Source of the DNA: Luteibacter aegosomatissinici
Lineage (GTDB): Bacteria; Pseudomonadota; Gammaproteobacteria; Xanthomonadales; Rhodanobacteraceae
Direction of reading: 5' to 3'
Assembly (NCBI RefSeq): GCF_023078495.1
Contig: NZ_CP095742.1
Location: 3,906,001 to 3,970,000, forward strand
Length of the DNA: 64,000 nucleotides
Positions 9,626 through 17,777 of this stretch are shown piece after piece (within the stretch, counting starts at the first letter, position 1; every line of letters begins with the position of its first letter). Made by a program: the position numbers and the translations under genes. Under the pieces are notes generated by a model. It did not search any database. It saw only the letters and a list, made by a program, of their open reading frames with translations, and had not been told where the DNA came from.

Positions 9626-11898
9626 GTGGCGAAATCCGCCTTTCGCGCCGCCGTTTCCTGAAGTACGCCGCGGGTGCGGCGGGCGCCCTGGTCATTGGTA
9701 TCGGTACCGCGGAAGCGGCCGACCGCCCTGTGCCCGTCAGCCTGCTCGGCGATGCGTGGTCCCAGGTAGGCCCGTACCTGCGCGTGGCGCAGGATGGGCG
9801 CATCTTTATTGGCGTGCGCGATCCGGATAACGGGGAAGGTACCGCCACGTCGCTCGCCCGCATCATCGCCGACGAGCTCGACGCCGACTGGAACCACGTC
9901 GTCGTGGAATACCTGGGCCTCGGTGTTGAGCCTGGCAACGGCGAACCGAAGTTCACTTATGGGCGCCAGCGCAGCGGTGACGCCACCAGCATCCCTGCCG
10001 CATGGGCCGACCTGCGCCAGGCTGGCGCGCTCGCTCGCTGGCTGCTACTGCAAGCTGCAGCGCGCCGCCTGGGCGTACCCGCCGAGCAGCTGCGCGGCGA
10101 AGCGGGCATGGCCGTCGCAGCCGATGGCCGCCGCATCGCTTATGGCGATCTCGCCAGTGCGGCCGCCAGCATCGATGCACCGGCCAACCCGCCGCCGCTG
10201 AAAGCCGCCGAACGCTACAAGCTTATTGGCCAGCCCGCGGGCGATATCGATGCACGCGCCGCCGTGACGGGCACGCTGCGCTACGCCGCGGATGAGAACA
10301 TCGGCGATCCCGTGATCGCGGTACTCGCGCGCTGCCCGTATCCAGGCGGCGCGCTGGATACGGCCGACCGTGAAGCGGCCTCGAAGGTCCCGGGCGTGTA
10401 TGCCGTCATCGATATCACGCCCGAACAGGGCCAGATTGCAGGCATGGCCGCACAGGCGCCTGCGCTGGCCATTATCGCCGCCGATACCTGGGCCGCACTG
10501 AAGGGCCGCGAGGCACTCAAGGCCACGTGGAAACCGGGGCAGGCCATTGAGCCCACCAGCGCCGAACTGGAAAAGAAAGCGCTCGAACTGTTCGACACCG
10601 ATGCCCCGGCAACCACCACGGTGCGCAACGATGGCGATATCGCGGCCGCCCGGAAAAAAGCCGCTCGCGCGCTCGAGGCAACGTATGTGCAGCCCTGGGT
10701 GGCACACGCCACGGCCGAGACGCCCAACTGCCTGGTAAGGCTCGATCCCGACACCCGCATCACGATCATCGCCGCCTCGCAGGCGCCGCGACAGGCTTAC
10801 ACCGTGGTGCAACGGATGACCGGCTTCCGCCCCGACCAGATCGATATTCGTGTGCCGCGTGGTGGCGGTGGTTTTGGCCGCCGCCTGGAGCAGGATTACA
10901 TCGCCGAGGCCGTGGCCATCGCCATGGCGAAGAAGCCGCAGGACATCCAGAACCGCGCCGTACGCGTACTCTGGACCCGCGACGACGACCTTGCCCGCGA
11001 TTTCTACCGTCCGCTGGCCGTGCACCGCCTGAACGCATCGCTGGATCGCAAGAAGGCCATCGTTGGCTGGCATCAGCGCATGGCGAGCCCCTCTGCGTTG
11101 GTCGGCCGCGCGACGCCTACAGATCGCCTCTGGCAATCCGAGCTGGTGGCCGATGCCCTGCCCGCCGGCCTCGTACCGCATTTCCGCAGCGATTACTTCG
11201 CACTGGATTCGCAGCTGGCCCGGGGCGAATGGCGTGGCTCACCCCACGTCACGCCCACCTTCGCGAGCGAAAGTTTTATCGATGAGCTTGCGCACGCGGT
11301 GAACGCCAACCCACTCGACTTCCGCCTGCAATTGCTCGGCGATGCGCGCCAGCTGCCGTACAACAGCCGGGGCGGCCCGATCGATACCGCCCGCATGGTC
11401 AATGTGCTGAAGCTGGCGGCCGAAAAGCTCGACTGGAGCCGCTGGCTGCGCAGTGAAAATGGCCTGGGCATCGCCTGTGCGTACGTGTTCGGCGCTTACG
11501 TGGCCCACGCGATCGAAGTATCGCCCACCAGCGATGGCATCGATATCCAGAGGGTCGTGTGCGTTGCCGATGTAGGCCGCGCGATCAACCCGCTGGGTCT
11601 CGCCGCCCAGCTGGAGGGCGCCACCATCGATGCGCTCTCGACCGCCCTCAACCTCGCCATCACGGTGAAGGACGGTAAGGTGCAGCAGACCGGGTTCAAG
11701 GATTATCCCATCGCGCCCACGCAGCCGATGCCCTACGAGGTGGAAACGGTGATCGTTCCCTCCACGGCCGAGCCCACGGGCGCCAGCGTCATCGGCGTGC
11801 CCTCGGCCGCCCCGGCATTGGCCAATGCGGTGTTCCGGGCCACGGCCGTTCGCGTGCGCAGGCTGCCCCTGCTCCGCGAACTGGCCCGCCTGCGCTAA
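9622..11898 (+). CDS. molybdopterin-binding oxidoreductase subunit (IorB-like), Tat-exported
   Basis: This 758-residue large subunit of the IorB class starts with a twin-arginine signal (SRRRFLKYAAGAAGALVIG), so the assembled enzyme is probably periplasmic, with the IorA-like subunit carried along. Family landmarks include the GGGGFGRR glycine loop and the C-terminal AINPLGLAAQLEGATIDAL segment. The usual C-terminal GEPG-x-PP motif containing the catalytic glutamate appears here as SVIGVPSAAPALANAV, so the glutamate seems to be missing. The frame extends 58 codons upstream, inside the IorA gene; the ATG at 9622 in the ATGA overlap is the true start. The substrate is unknown (N-heterocycle or aldehyde in the family). 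Confidence 0.85.
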   Translation: MSGEIRLSRRRFLKYAAGAAGALVIGIGTAEAADRPVPVSLLGDAWSQVGPYLRVAQDGRIFIGVRDPDNGEGTATSLARIIADELDADWNHVVVEYLGLGVEPGNGEPKFTYGRQRSGDATSIPAAWADLRQAGALARWLLLQAAARRLGVPAEQLRGEAGMAVAADGRRIAYGDLASAAASIDAPANPPPLKAAERYKLIGQPAGDIDARAAVTGTLRYAADENIGDPVIAVLARCPYPGGALDTADREAASKVPGVYAVIDITPEQGQIAGMAAQAPALAIIAADTWAALKGREALKATWKPGQAIEPTSAELEKKALELFDTDAPATTTVRNDGDIAAARKKAARALEATYVQPWVAHATAETPNCLVRLDPDTRITIIAASQAPRQAYTVVQRMTGFRPDQIDIRVPRGGGGFGRRLEQDYIAEAVAIAMAKKPQDIQNRAVRVLWTRDDDLARDFYRPLAVHRLNASLDRKKAIVGWHQRMASPSALVGRATPTDRLWQSELVADALPAGLVPHFRSDYFALDSQLARGEWRGSPHVTPTFASESFIDELAHAVNANPLDFRLQLLGDARQLPYNSRGGPIDTARMVNVLKLAAEKLDWSRWLRSENGLGIACAYVFGAYVAHAIEVSPTSDGIDIQRVVCVADVGRAINPLGLAAQLEGATIDALSTALNLAITVKDGKVQQTGFKDYPIAPTQPMPYEVETVIVPSTAEPTGASVIGVPSAAPALANAVFRATAVRVRRLPLLRELARLR

Positions 11899-11925
11899 AC
11901 CCCATCACGGCTTTCGAGGTACCGC

Positions 11926-12690
11926 ATGTCCACCGCATCGTTCACCTCGGGAGCCGCACCGCGACGTACGGATGCCGATCTCATCGCTGGCAACAAGCGC
12001 TTTTACGATGCGCTGTGGTCAGATGCGCACCTGTGCGCACCGGAACGCTTCAACACCTGGCCGCTCGTGGCCGAACTGGCAGCCAGCACCACGCGCCGGC
12101 TCGAAGTCGCCCCCGGCCTGCGCCCGCGCCTGCCGCTGGCCGATACGCAGTTCGTCGACCTGTCGCGCCCGGCCCTGGCTGAGCTGCGCCGGCATGGTGC
12201 CCGCGTCGCCAACGCCATGATCGGCGCCCTGCCGTTTGCCGATGCCAGCTTCGATTTCGTCTGCGCCTTCGACATCCTGGAACATGTGGTCGATGACGAG
12301 GGCGCCCTGGGCGAGCTGGCCCGGGTGGCGGCACCGGGCGCCAGCCTGCTGCTATCGACGCCGCTCCATCCTGACGCCTGGACCGCCTTCGACGATTTCG
12401 TCGGCCATTACCGGCGTTACGAGCCCGAAGGGATTCGCGCCCTGCTCGCCCGCCACGGGTTCACCATCGAGCGCAGCGCCGTCTACGGCATGCAGCCCAA
12501 ATCCTCGAAGCTGCTGGACCTTGGCCAGTGGTTCCTGACCCACCAGCGGGCCCGCGCCATGTGGTGGTACAACCGGGTATTCATGCCGCTGGGCATGCGT
12601 TTCCAGAAGCCGCTGGACTTCAAACCGGGGTTCGACCCGGCCCCTGGCGTGGACGAAGTCCTGCTGGTCTGCCGCAAGGCAGGGCTTTAA
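11926..12690 (+). CDS. class I SAM-dependent methyltransferase
   Basis: A 254-residue methyltransferase of the Methyltransf_11 type. The conserved core is visible: a degenerate motif I around RLEVAPGLRPRLPL, a motif II region FVDLSRPALAELRRHGA, then ALPFADASFDFVCAFDILEHV (motif III/IV) and LARVAAPGASLLLSTPLHP. The C-terminal part, with HYRRYEPEGIRALL and an aromatic MWWYNRVFMPLG stretch, is the substrate-facing end, and the substrate cannot be inferred. It follows the iorB-like gene by 27 bases on the same strand and may be in its operon. It could be a lipid or quinone-type methyltransferase, but there is no decisive feature. Confidence 0.75.
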   Translation: MSTASFTSGAAPRRTDADLIAGNKRFYDALWSDAHLCAPERFNTWPLVAELAASTTRRLEVAPGLRPRLPLADTQFVDLSRPALAELRRHGARVANAMIGALPFADASFDFVCAFDILEHVVDDEGALGELARVAAPGASLLLSTPLHPDAWTAFDDFVGHYRRYEPEGIRALLARHGFTIERSAVYGMQPKSSKLLDLGQWFLTHQRARAMWWYNRVFMPLGMRFQKPLDFKPGFDPAPGVDEVLLVCRKAGL

Positions 12691-12709
12691 ATCGAGCAAA
12701 AACAGGGGC

Positions 12710-12741
12710 TTTACACATGGCGCGGCGCAACTGGTTATGAT
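12710..12741 (+). promoter_or_regulatory. possible sigma-70 promoter for phaZ
   Basis: TTTACA at 12710-12715 and TATGAT at 12736-12741 lie upstream of the phaZ ATG at 12775. The 20-base spacer is longer than ideal, so only the -10 element is reasonably convincing. Confidence 0.3.
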
Positions 12742-12774
12742 GCGCCACCCTCCCCGTCCCCGGATTGAAGCGGC

Positions 12775-14058
12775 ATGCTCTATTTGATGCACGAATGGCA
12801 GCGCTCCATGCTCAGCCCGCTGTCGTACTGGGCTGAAGCAGGCGCCAAGATGTTTGGCGACCTTGCCAGCCCGTTTGCCCGCATGCCGGGTGCCGACCGC
12901 GCCGCGGCGGGTTACGAACTGATGTACCGCCTTGGCAAGGCGTACGAGAAGCCGGAATTCGATATCCACAGCGTGCACGCGCATGGCCACGACGTGGCTA
13001 TCGTGGAGCAGGTGGCCATGAGCAAGCCGTTCTGCACGCTCAAGCGCTTCAAGCGCTTCAGCGATGACCAGGCCACCGTGGACAAGATGAAGCATGATCC
13101 GGCCGTGCTCGTCGTCGCCCCGCTCTCGGGCCACCACAGCACCCTGCTGCGCGATACCGTGCGCACGCTGCTGCGCGATCACAAGGTGTACATCACCGAT
13201 TGGGTCGATGCGCGCATGATCCCGGTCGAGGAAGGCTCGTTCTCCCTCGCCGACTACGTGTCGTACATCGAGGATTTCATCCGCCACATGGGCGTGCACC
13301 GCGCGCACGTCGTGTCGGTATGCCAGCCCACCGTACCGGTGCTTGCGGCGGTATCGCTCATGGCGGCCCGCGGCGAAGCCACGCCGGCCACGCTCACCCT
13401 GATGGGCGGGCCGATCGATACCCGCAAGAGCCCGACCAGTGTGGATAACCTGGCCACGACGCGGCCGCTGTCGTGGTTCCGCAACCAACTGATCCACAAG
13501 GTGCCTTACCAGTACCCGGGTGCGGGCCGCGATGTGTACCCGGGCTTCCTGCAGCACGCCGGGTTCCTCGCCATGAACCCCAGCCGCCATGTCATGTCGC
13601 ACTGGGATTTCTACGAGAACCTGCGCAAGGGTGACCTGGACGACGCCGAGGCGCACCGCAAGTTCTACGACGAATACAACGCCGTGCTCGATATGCCGGC
13701 CGAGTACTACCTGGACACGATCGAGACGGTGTTCCAGGAGCACCGCCTGCCGAAGGGTACGTGGGAAGTACACGGCGAGCTCGTGCAACCCGCGAAGATC
13801 AAGGACACCGCCCTGCTCACCATCGAGGGCGAGCTGGACGATATCTCGGGCCCGGGCCAGACCGAAGCGGCGCATGGCCTGTGCAAGGGCATCGCGAAAA
13901 AGCACAAGAAGCACATCACGGTGGAAGGCGCCGGCCACTACGGCATCTTCAGCGGCCGCCGCTGGCGTGATGTGGTGTACCCCGATGTGCGCGACTTCAT
14001 CAAGAAGTACGACAAGGGCAACAGCAACACCGGTGAAAAAGGCACGCGCAAAGCCTGA
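12775..14058 (+). CDS. phaZ: intracellular polyhydroxyalkanoate depolymerase
   Basis: PhaZ degrades stored poly(3-hydroxybutyrate) granules to oligomers and monomers in the cytoplasm. The 427-residue protein begins MLYLMHEWQRSMLSPL and carries the intracellular-depolymerase pattern: no signal peptide, and the nucleophile in VSVCQPTVP, a cysteine at residue 183 instead of the lipase-box serine, as in the Ralstonia enzyme. DDISGPGQT and GAGHYGIFSGRRWR supply the expected catalytic Asp and His regions. The last residues are Lys/Gly/Thr-rich. No PHA synthase or phasin is in the window. It stands alone, followed by a REP pair. Confidence 0.92.
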   Translation: MLYLMHEWQRSMLSPLSYWAEAGAKMFGDLASPFARMPGADRAAAGYELMYRLGKAYEKPEFDIHSVHAHGHDVAIVEQVAMSKPFCTLKRFKRFSDDQATVDKMKHDPAVLVVAPLSGHHSTLLRDTVRTLLRDHKVYITDWVDARMIPVEEGSFSLADYVSYIEDFIRHMGVHRAHVVSVCQPTVPVLAAVSLMAARGEATPATLTLMGGPIDTRKSPTSVDNLATTRPLSWFRNQLIHKVPYQYPGAGRDVYPGFLQHAGFLAMNPSRHVMSHWDFYENLRKGDLDDAEAHRKFYDEYNAVLDMPAEYYLDTIETVFQEHRLPKGTWEVHGELVQPAKIKDTALLTIEGELDDISGPGQTEAAHGLCKGIAKKHKKHITVEGAGHYGIFSGRRWRDVVYPDVRDFIKKYDKGNSNTGEKGTRKA

Positions 14059-14077
14059 TTCACCCTGCGATGCTCTT

Positions 14078-14174
14078 TGTAGGAGCCCACCCTGTGGGCG
14101 ACGCTCTTCGCGACAGTGCAGCAAACCCAGCGGCGGCATCGGCAACGATGTCGCCCACAGGGTGGGCTCCTACA
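14078..14174. repeat. GTAG-type REP pair, inverted (CCCACCCTGTGGG core)
   Basis: Two copies of a 25-base REP (14078-14102 and 14150-14174) face each other across 47 bases. Each is itself a hairpin (GCCCAC-CCT-GTGGGC) with GTAGGA at its foot. The right copy overlaps the last five bases of the permease gene and supplies its TAG stop. Confidence 0.9.
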
Positions 14175-15318
14175 ACAGCAACCAGCCTACGGCGCCCATC
14201 ACCAGGAAAAACGGCACTGACCACACGTGGAACGTGCCCCACGCGCTCTTCTCGCCCAACAGGCGGAGCGCGATCAGGTTCGCCAGCGACCCCAGGATGA
14301 AGCCGAAGCCGCCGATGTTCACGCCCCACGCGAGCGTGCGCCAATCGTGCGAGTACTCCGCCAGCAGGATCGCCGCCGGCACATTGCTCACCACCTGGGA
14401 GGCCAGCGCACCGGTCGCGAACAGGTGGCGCGGCTGGTGCAGGTCCAGCGCCCCCAGCCAGCCCTTCACGGCACCCAGGCCAGCCAGCATGCGCAGGTCG
14501 ATGAACATCAGCACGAAGGTGAGCAGCAGGCCCCAGTCGATGGCCGCCAGGATCTTGCGCCGGAATGCCGCAAAGACGATGAACACACCGGCCAGGCCCC
14601 ATGCCGCGTGGTGCATGTCGGCGAGGAACAGGAACGGCACATAGAGCACCGCTGCCACGATGAGCATGGTGCGGTCCAGGCCGTTATCGATGTGCTCGTG
14701 GACCTCCAGCCGCGCAGCCGGGAACGCCACTGCGGTAAGCGCCAGCAAAAGCGCCAGCGCGATGGCGACGACGGGCAGCATGGCCCATACGAACCCACCG
14801 AACCCGATCCCCCACTGCTGCCACAGGAAAAGGTTCTGCGGGTTGCCGATCGGTGTGAGCATGGAGCCGGCATTGACGGCCAGCGCCTCGAAGACAACCA
14901 GGCGCGTGGCCGGCATTCGCGCGATGCGGCAGATGCTCAGCGTAAGCGGCACCATGACGAACAACGAGACATCGTTGGTCAGCAGCATCGATAGCAGGGC
15001 GGTACCGGCGACGAGGCCAAGCGCGGCCACCCGGCGCGTCGAGGTGCGATCGATCAGCCAGCGCCCGGCGTGCGCGAGCGCGCCACTTTCCTCCACGGCC
15101 TTGGTAAGGATGAGCAGGCCAGTCAGCGCGGCGATGGTCGGCCAATCGACGAGCGACGGCCAGCTGGCCAGGCGCGAGGGCATGGCCACCGCGAACACGA
15201 GGGCCACGCTGAGCAACACGAGGAAAAATACATCGCGGCGCAAGTTGCGCAGCGACTCGGGGAACCAGGCCATCCGGACGATCCAGCAGGAGATGCGCGG
15301 ATCATATCGGTTCCACAT
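14170..15318 (-). CDS. SLC13/ArsB-type anion permease
   Basis: A 382-residue membrane protein with about ten hydrophobic helices of the ion-transporter (SLC13, CitMHS, ArsB) superfamily. Visible signatures are LLILTKAVEESGAL, the conserved loop LSMLLTNDVSLFVMVPL, and NAGSMLTPIGNPQNLFLW, which matches the substrate-binding SNT-like and GNPQN regions of the family. The annotated ATG at 15318 has no clear ribosome-binding site; an ATG at 15273 (MAWFPESLRNL) preceded by GGA is an alternative. The stop codon TAG falls inside a REP element. The transported anion (dicarboxylate, sulfate or arsenite) is not determinable. Confidence 0.8.
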   Translation of the reverse strand: MWNRYDPRISCWIVRMAWFPESLRNLRRDVFFLVLLSVALVFAVAMPSRLASWPSLVDWPTIAALTGLLILTKAVEESGALAHAGRWLIDRTSTRRVAALGLVAGTALLSMLLTNDVSLFVMVPLTLSICRIARMPATRLVVFEALAVNAGSMLTPIGNPQNLFLWQQWGIGFGGFVWAMLPVVAIALALLLALTAVAFPAARLEVHEHIDNGLDRTMLIVAAVLYVPFLFLADMHHAAWGLAGVFIVFAAFRRKILAAIDWGLLLTFVLMFIDLRMLAGLGAVKGWLGALDLHQPRHLFATGALASQVVSNVPAAILLAEYSHDWRTLAWGVNIGGFGFILGSLANLIALRLLGEKSAWGTFHVWSVPFFLVMGAVGWLLL

Positions 15319-15328
15319 GTGCTGAAAC

Positions 15329-15356
15329 TGTAGGAGCGCGCGAGCGCGCTCCTACA
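15329..15356. repeat. GTAG REP palindrome (GCGCGC core)
   Basis: A perfect 28-base palindrome: TGTAGGAGCGCGC, two bases, then its complement. It lies between the permease start and the 3' end of the GSGD-repeat protein gene. Confidence 0.9.
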
Positions 15357-15384
15357 AGGGCGACATCCGCCCTGAACGTAAAGC

Positions 15385-16161
15385 TCAGTCGAACTTCTTG
15401 GGCAGGTCGACCTTGCCGGTCACGCCCTTGTGGTCCACGTCGCCACTGCCGGCGGTGCGCACGGTGAGGTTACCTTTCACGCCGTCCACGTCGAGATCGC
15501 CCGAGCCGATGGTGCCGACATCGACGTTGCCGGTGATATCGCGGAGCTTGGCGTCGCCGGAACCCACGGTCCCGATGGTGACCCCACCCGTGACATTGCG
15601 TGCGGTGAGATCGCCCGAGCCGACGCTCTCGATCTTGACCGGGCCGGTATTCGCCAGCTTGACGTCGCCGGAGCCCACGTTGGCAGTGACTTCGCCCTTC
15701 ACGCCATCCACGTCCAGATCACCCGAGCCCGCCGAGGCATCCAGCGACGCCACGTTGCGGACATCGGCATCGCCCGAACCGACATCGACCTTGATCGGCA
15801 GGTTGCCCGGCACGCTGGCGTTGACCTTCAGGTAGCTGTAGCTACTGCCGAAAATGTGCCACCCACCTTCGTGGGTATCCTTCAGTTCCACGACAAGGGT
15901 GCTGCCGTGCTTCGACTGCTCCACCACGAGGCTATCGGCCATTTCCTGCGTGGAGGCGCAGGCACGACCATGCACGCCAGGCTTGCCACCCGCCGCGCCA
16001 TCCACCTTCAGGTCGTGCGAGTTCGTGATGAATTCGATGTTCCGCACGCCGGCCAGGTCCAGGTCCAGGTTACGGTCCGCGTGGAACTTGCACTGCGGTT
16101 CATCCGCCGCCATGGCGGCCGCAGGCGCGAGCAGCAGCGCGGCAAAAATAAGGTGACGCAT
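15385..16161 (-). CDS. exported GIN/DUF2807-like beta-repeat protein
   Basis: A 258-residue exported protein with signal peptide MRHLIFAALLLAPAAAMAADE (cleavage near residue 19). The N-terminal part contains two cysteines (CKFH, GRACAST). From about residue 135 onward there are seven GSGD repeats every 18-20 residues (pattern V-x-x-G-T/V-GSGD-L/A-x-V/L), the right-handed beta-helix signature of putative adhesin GIN or DUF4097 domains. The function of these is largely unknown; cell-envelope association is inferred. The frame extends 47 codons upstream, but the ATG at 16161 begins the signal peptide and is chosen. Transcribed away from the Gly/His-rich exported protein gene. Confidence 0.75.
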   Translation of the reverse strand: MRHLIFAALLLAPAAAMAADEPQCKFHADRNLDLDLAGVRNIEFITNSHDLKVDGAAGGKPGVHGRACASTQEMADSLVVEQSKHGSTLVVELKDTHEGGWHIFGSSYSYLKVNASVPGNLPIKVDVGSGDADVRNVASLDASAGSGDLDVDGVKGEVTANVGSGDVKLANTGPVKIESVGSGDLTARNVTGGVTIGTVGSGDAKLRDITGNVDVGTIGSGDLDVDGVKGNLTVRTAGSGDVDHKGVTGKVDLPKKFD

Positions 16162-16229
16162 GGGTAGTGCCCTCCGGTGGTAGTGCGGTATGCCGGTCAT
16201 GGATGCGCCCGGGCGGCAAAAGGTTGCAG

Positions 16230-16247
16230 TTCGTGTTTTCACACGAA
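16230..16247. promoter_or_regulatory. 7-4-7 inverted repeat between two divergent exported-protein genes
   Basis: TTCGTGT and ACACGAA are perfect arms around TTTC, about 70-85 bases from either start codon. The position suits an operator shared by the two divergent genes. No regulator is identifiable. Confidence 0.35.
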
Positions 16248-16331
16248 ACTGAGCGGACGGCAACGAGGCCGTCAACCGGGAGCGGGCAGCCACGTTTTTC
16301 ACCCTGCAAGTCCAACCCGGAGAGACACCCT

Positions 16332-16856
16332 ATGCAACGCAAGACCCTGCTCGTCAGCGCCGCTTCCCTCCTCCTTGCCGGTTCGGCCGCCTTCGCTTAC
16401 GCGCAGGACGCCGCCCCCAAGGCTTCCGCCGCCCCCGCGGCCAAGTCCGCCCAGCAGGGCCCGCAGCGCGATGGCGGCCCGAAGTGGGGTCACGGTGGCC
16501 CGCGTGGCGGTGAGCACGGTGGCCGCGGCCACTGGGGCCATGGCCCCGAAGGCGGCGTCATCGGCGACCTGCGCGGCCTTGAGCGCCTGTACATCATGAG
16601 CGGCCGCCAGAAGGAACTGCCGGCGCTGTATAACGATGTGCTCGCCAAGTCGCAGAACCCGATGGTGCGTGATTACGCCTACCGTCACCTGGCCCGCGCG
16701 CAGATGGCCCCGACCAATGTCGATGCCGCCATCGCCACGATGAAGAAGAGCCTGGACGAGAGCCTGGCTAACGACCAGAAGCGCCACCAGGAAATGGAAG
16801 CCTTCAAGGCCCGCATGGAACAGCGTGCGGCTGCGAAGAGCGGCGATTCGAAATAA
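16332..16856 (+). CDS. exported Gly/His-rich protein of unknown function
   Basis: A 174-residue exported protein not assigned to a family. The signal peptide MQRKTLLVSAASLLLAGSAAFAYAQ ends near residue 25, followed by an Ala/Pro/Lys-rich linker, then a Gly/His stretch (GHGGPRGGEHGGRGHWGHGP, about residues 56-75) resembling metal-binding or low-complexity regions, then a helical C-terminal domain with LYNDVLAKSQNP and an Arg/Glu/Lys-rich end. A GGAGAG precedes the ATG. It is divergent from the GSGD-repeat gene and followed by a terminator hairpin. Spy/CpxP-like periplasmic behaviour is possible, but no diagnostic LTxxQ motif is present. Confidence 0.65.
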   Translation: MQRKTLLVSAASLLLAGSAAFAYAQDAAPKASAAPAAKSAQQGPQRDGGPKWGHGGPRGGEHGGRGHWGHGPEGGVIGDLRGLERLYIMSGRQKELPALYNDVLAKSQNPMVRDYAYRHLARAQMAPTNVDAAIATMKKSLDESLANDQKRHQEMEAFKARMEQRAAAKSGDSK

Positions 16857-16865
16857 GGAAACACG

Positions 16866-16893
16866 GCGGGGCCTCCGGGCCCCGCTTTCGTTT
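16866..16893 (+). terminator. intrinsic terminator after the Gly/His-rich protein gene
   Basis: The stem GCGGGGC/GCCCCGC with a 6-base loop is followed by TTTCGTTT, ten bases after the stop codon. Confidence 0.7.
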
Positions 16894-16894
16894 G

Positions 16895-16984
16895 TGTAGG
16901 AGCGCGCATACGCGCGAAAAGCCAATGAAGCGGGGACGCCGTGACGTGAGGCACCCGTGAATCGCGCGCAAGCGCGCTCCTACA
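16895..16984. repeat. GTAG REP pair, inverted (GCGCGC core)
   Basis: TGTAGGAGCGCGC at 16895 and its inverted copy ending at 16984 flank about 45 bases. The right copy overlaps the 3' end of mazG and contains its TAG stop (16980-16982). Confidence 0.88.
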
Positions 16985-17774
16985 GTTTTTCTGCCTGTTT
17001 TACCCGGCGCCAGAGTTGTTCTTGTTCTTCCAGGGAGTACGAAGTGAGCGTGCGCCCTTCGCTCTCGGCCAGGGCTTCCATGCCGCGAAAGCGTCGTTCG
17101 AATTTCTGGTTCGCCCCGCGCAAGGCACGCGACACATCGACCTTCGCGTGGCGCGCCACGTTGGCGGCGACAAACAGCACATCGCCGATCTCGTCGGCCA
17201 GGCGCTCTTCGTCCGCACCGTTCTCGAACTCATGGCGCACTTCGTCGAGTTCTTCAGCGAGCTTATCCAGTACGGGCCGGTGATCCGGCCAGTCGAAGCC
17301 CGTATTCGCAGCACGCTTTTGCAGTTTGATCGCGCGCTGCCATTCCGGCAGGCCGCGTGAGATGCCGGCGAGCGCGCTGTGGTCTTCGCCACCCTTTGCC
17401 TTGCGCTCCTCTGCCTTCAGCCGGTCCCAGTCACGCGAGCGCGCCGAATCGCTCTCATGGGTCACGTCGCCGAACACATGCGGGTGGCGGCGCTCCATCT
17501 TCTCGCAGATGGCGGCAACGACGTCACCAAACGCAAAGTCGCCGGCTTCCTCCGCCATGCGCGAGTGAAAGATGACCTGCAACAGCAGGTCGCCCAGTTC
17601 ATCACGCAGGTCATGCATGTCGTGGCGGTCGATCGCGTCGGCGACTTCGTAGGCTTCCTCGATCGTGTACGGCGCGATCGTGGCGAAGGTCTGCTTCACG
17701 TCCCAGGGGCAACCGTTCTCCGGATCGCGCAGGCGCGCCATGATCGCGATAAGGTCATCGATGGGTCGTGTCAT
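16980..17774 (-). CDS. mazG: nucleoside triphosphate pyrophosphohydrolase MazG
   Basis: MazG hydrolyses (d)NTPs, including damaged ones, to the monophosphates, and can influence ppGpp pools. The 264-residue protein has the typical two MazG folds: the first with GCPWDVKQTFATIAPYTIEEAYEV and DELGDLLLQVIFH, the second with LDKLAEELDEVRHE and ADEIGDVLFVAANVARH; the EExxE and ExxD metal ligands are present in both. It lies last in the gspN-hisN-nudE-cysQ-mazG run, three bases after cysQ. Its TAG stop falls in a REP repeat. Confidence 0.93.
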   Translation of the reverse strand: MTRPIDDLIAIMARLRDPENGCPWDVKQTFATIAPYTIEEAYEVADAIDRHDMHDLRDELGDLLLQVIFHSRMAEEAGDFAFGDVVAAICEKMERRHPHVFGDVTHESDSARSRDWDRLKAEERKAKGGEDHSALAGISRGLPEWQRAIKLQKRAANTGFDWPDHRPVLDKLAEELDEVRHEFENGADEERLADEIGDVLFVAANVARHAKVDVSRALRGANQKFERRFRGMEALAESEGRTLTSYSLEEQEQLWRRVKQAEKL

Positions 17775-17777
17775 GCG

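Noticed and set aside
12352-14145. Large minus-strand open frame of 597 codons opposite phaZ
   Set aside because: It is antisense to a well-recognised PhaZ with conserved motifs; its translation is Arg/His/Gly-rich low complexity, as expected of the shadow frame in GC-rich DNA.
15440-15760. CRISPR-like array from the regular repeats
   Set aside because: The periodic pattern encodes GSGD protein repeats in a single frame, with variable DNA sequence and no spacers.
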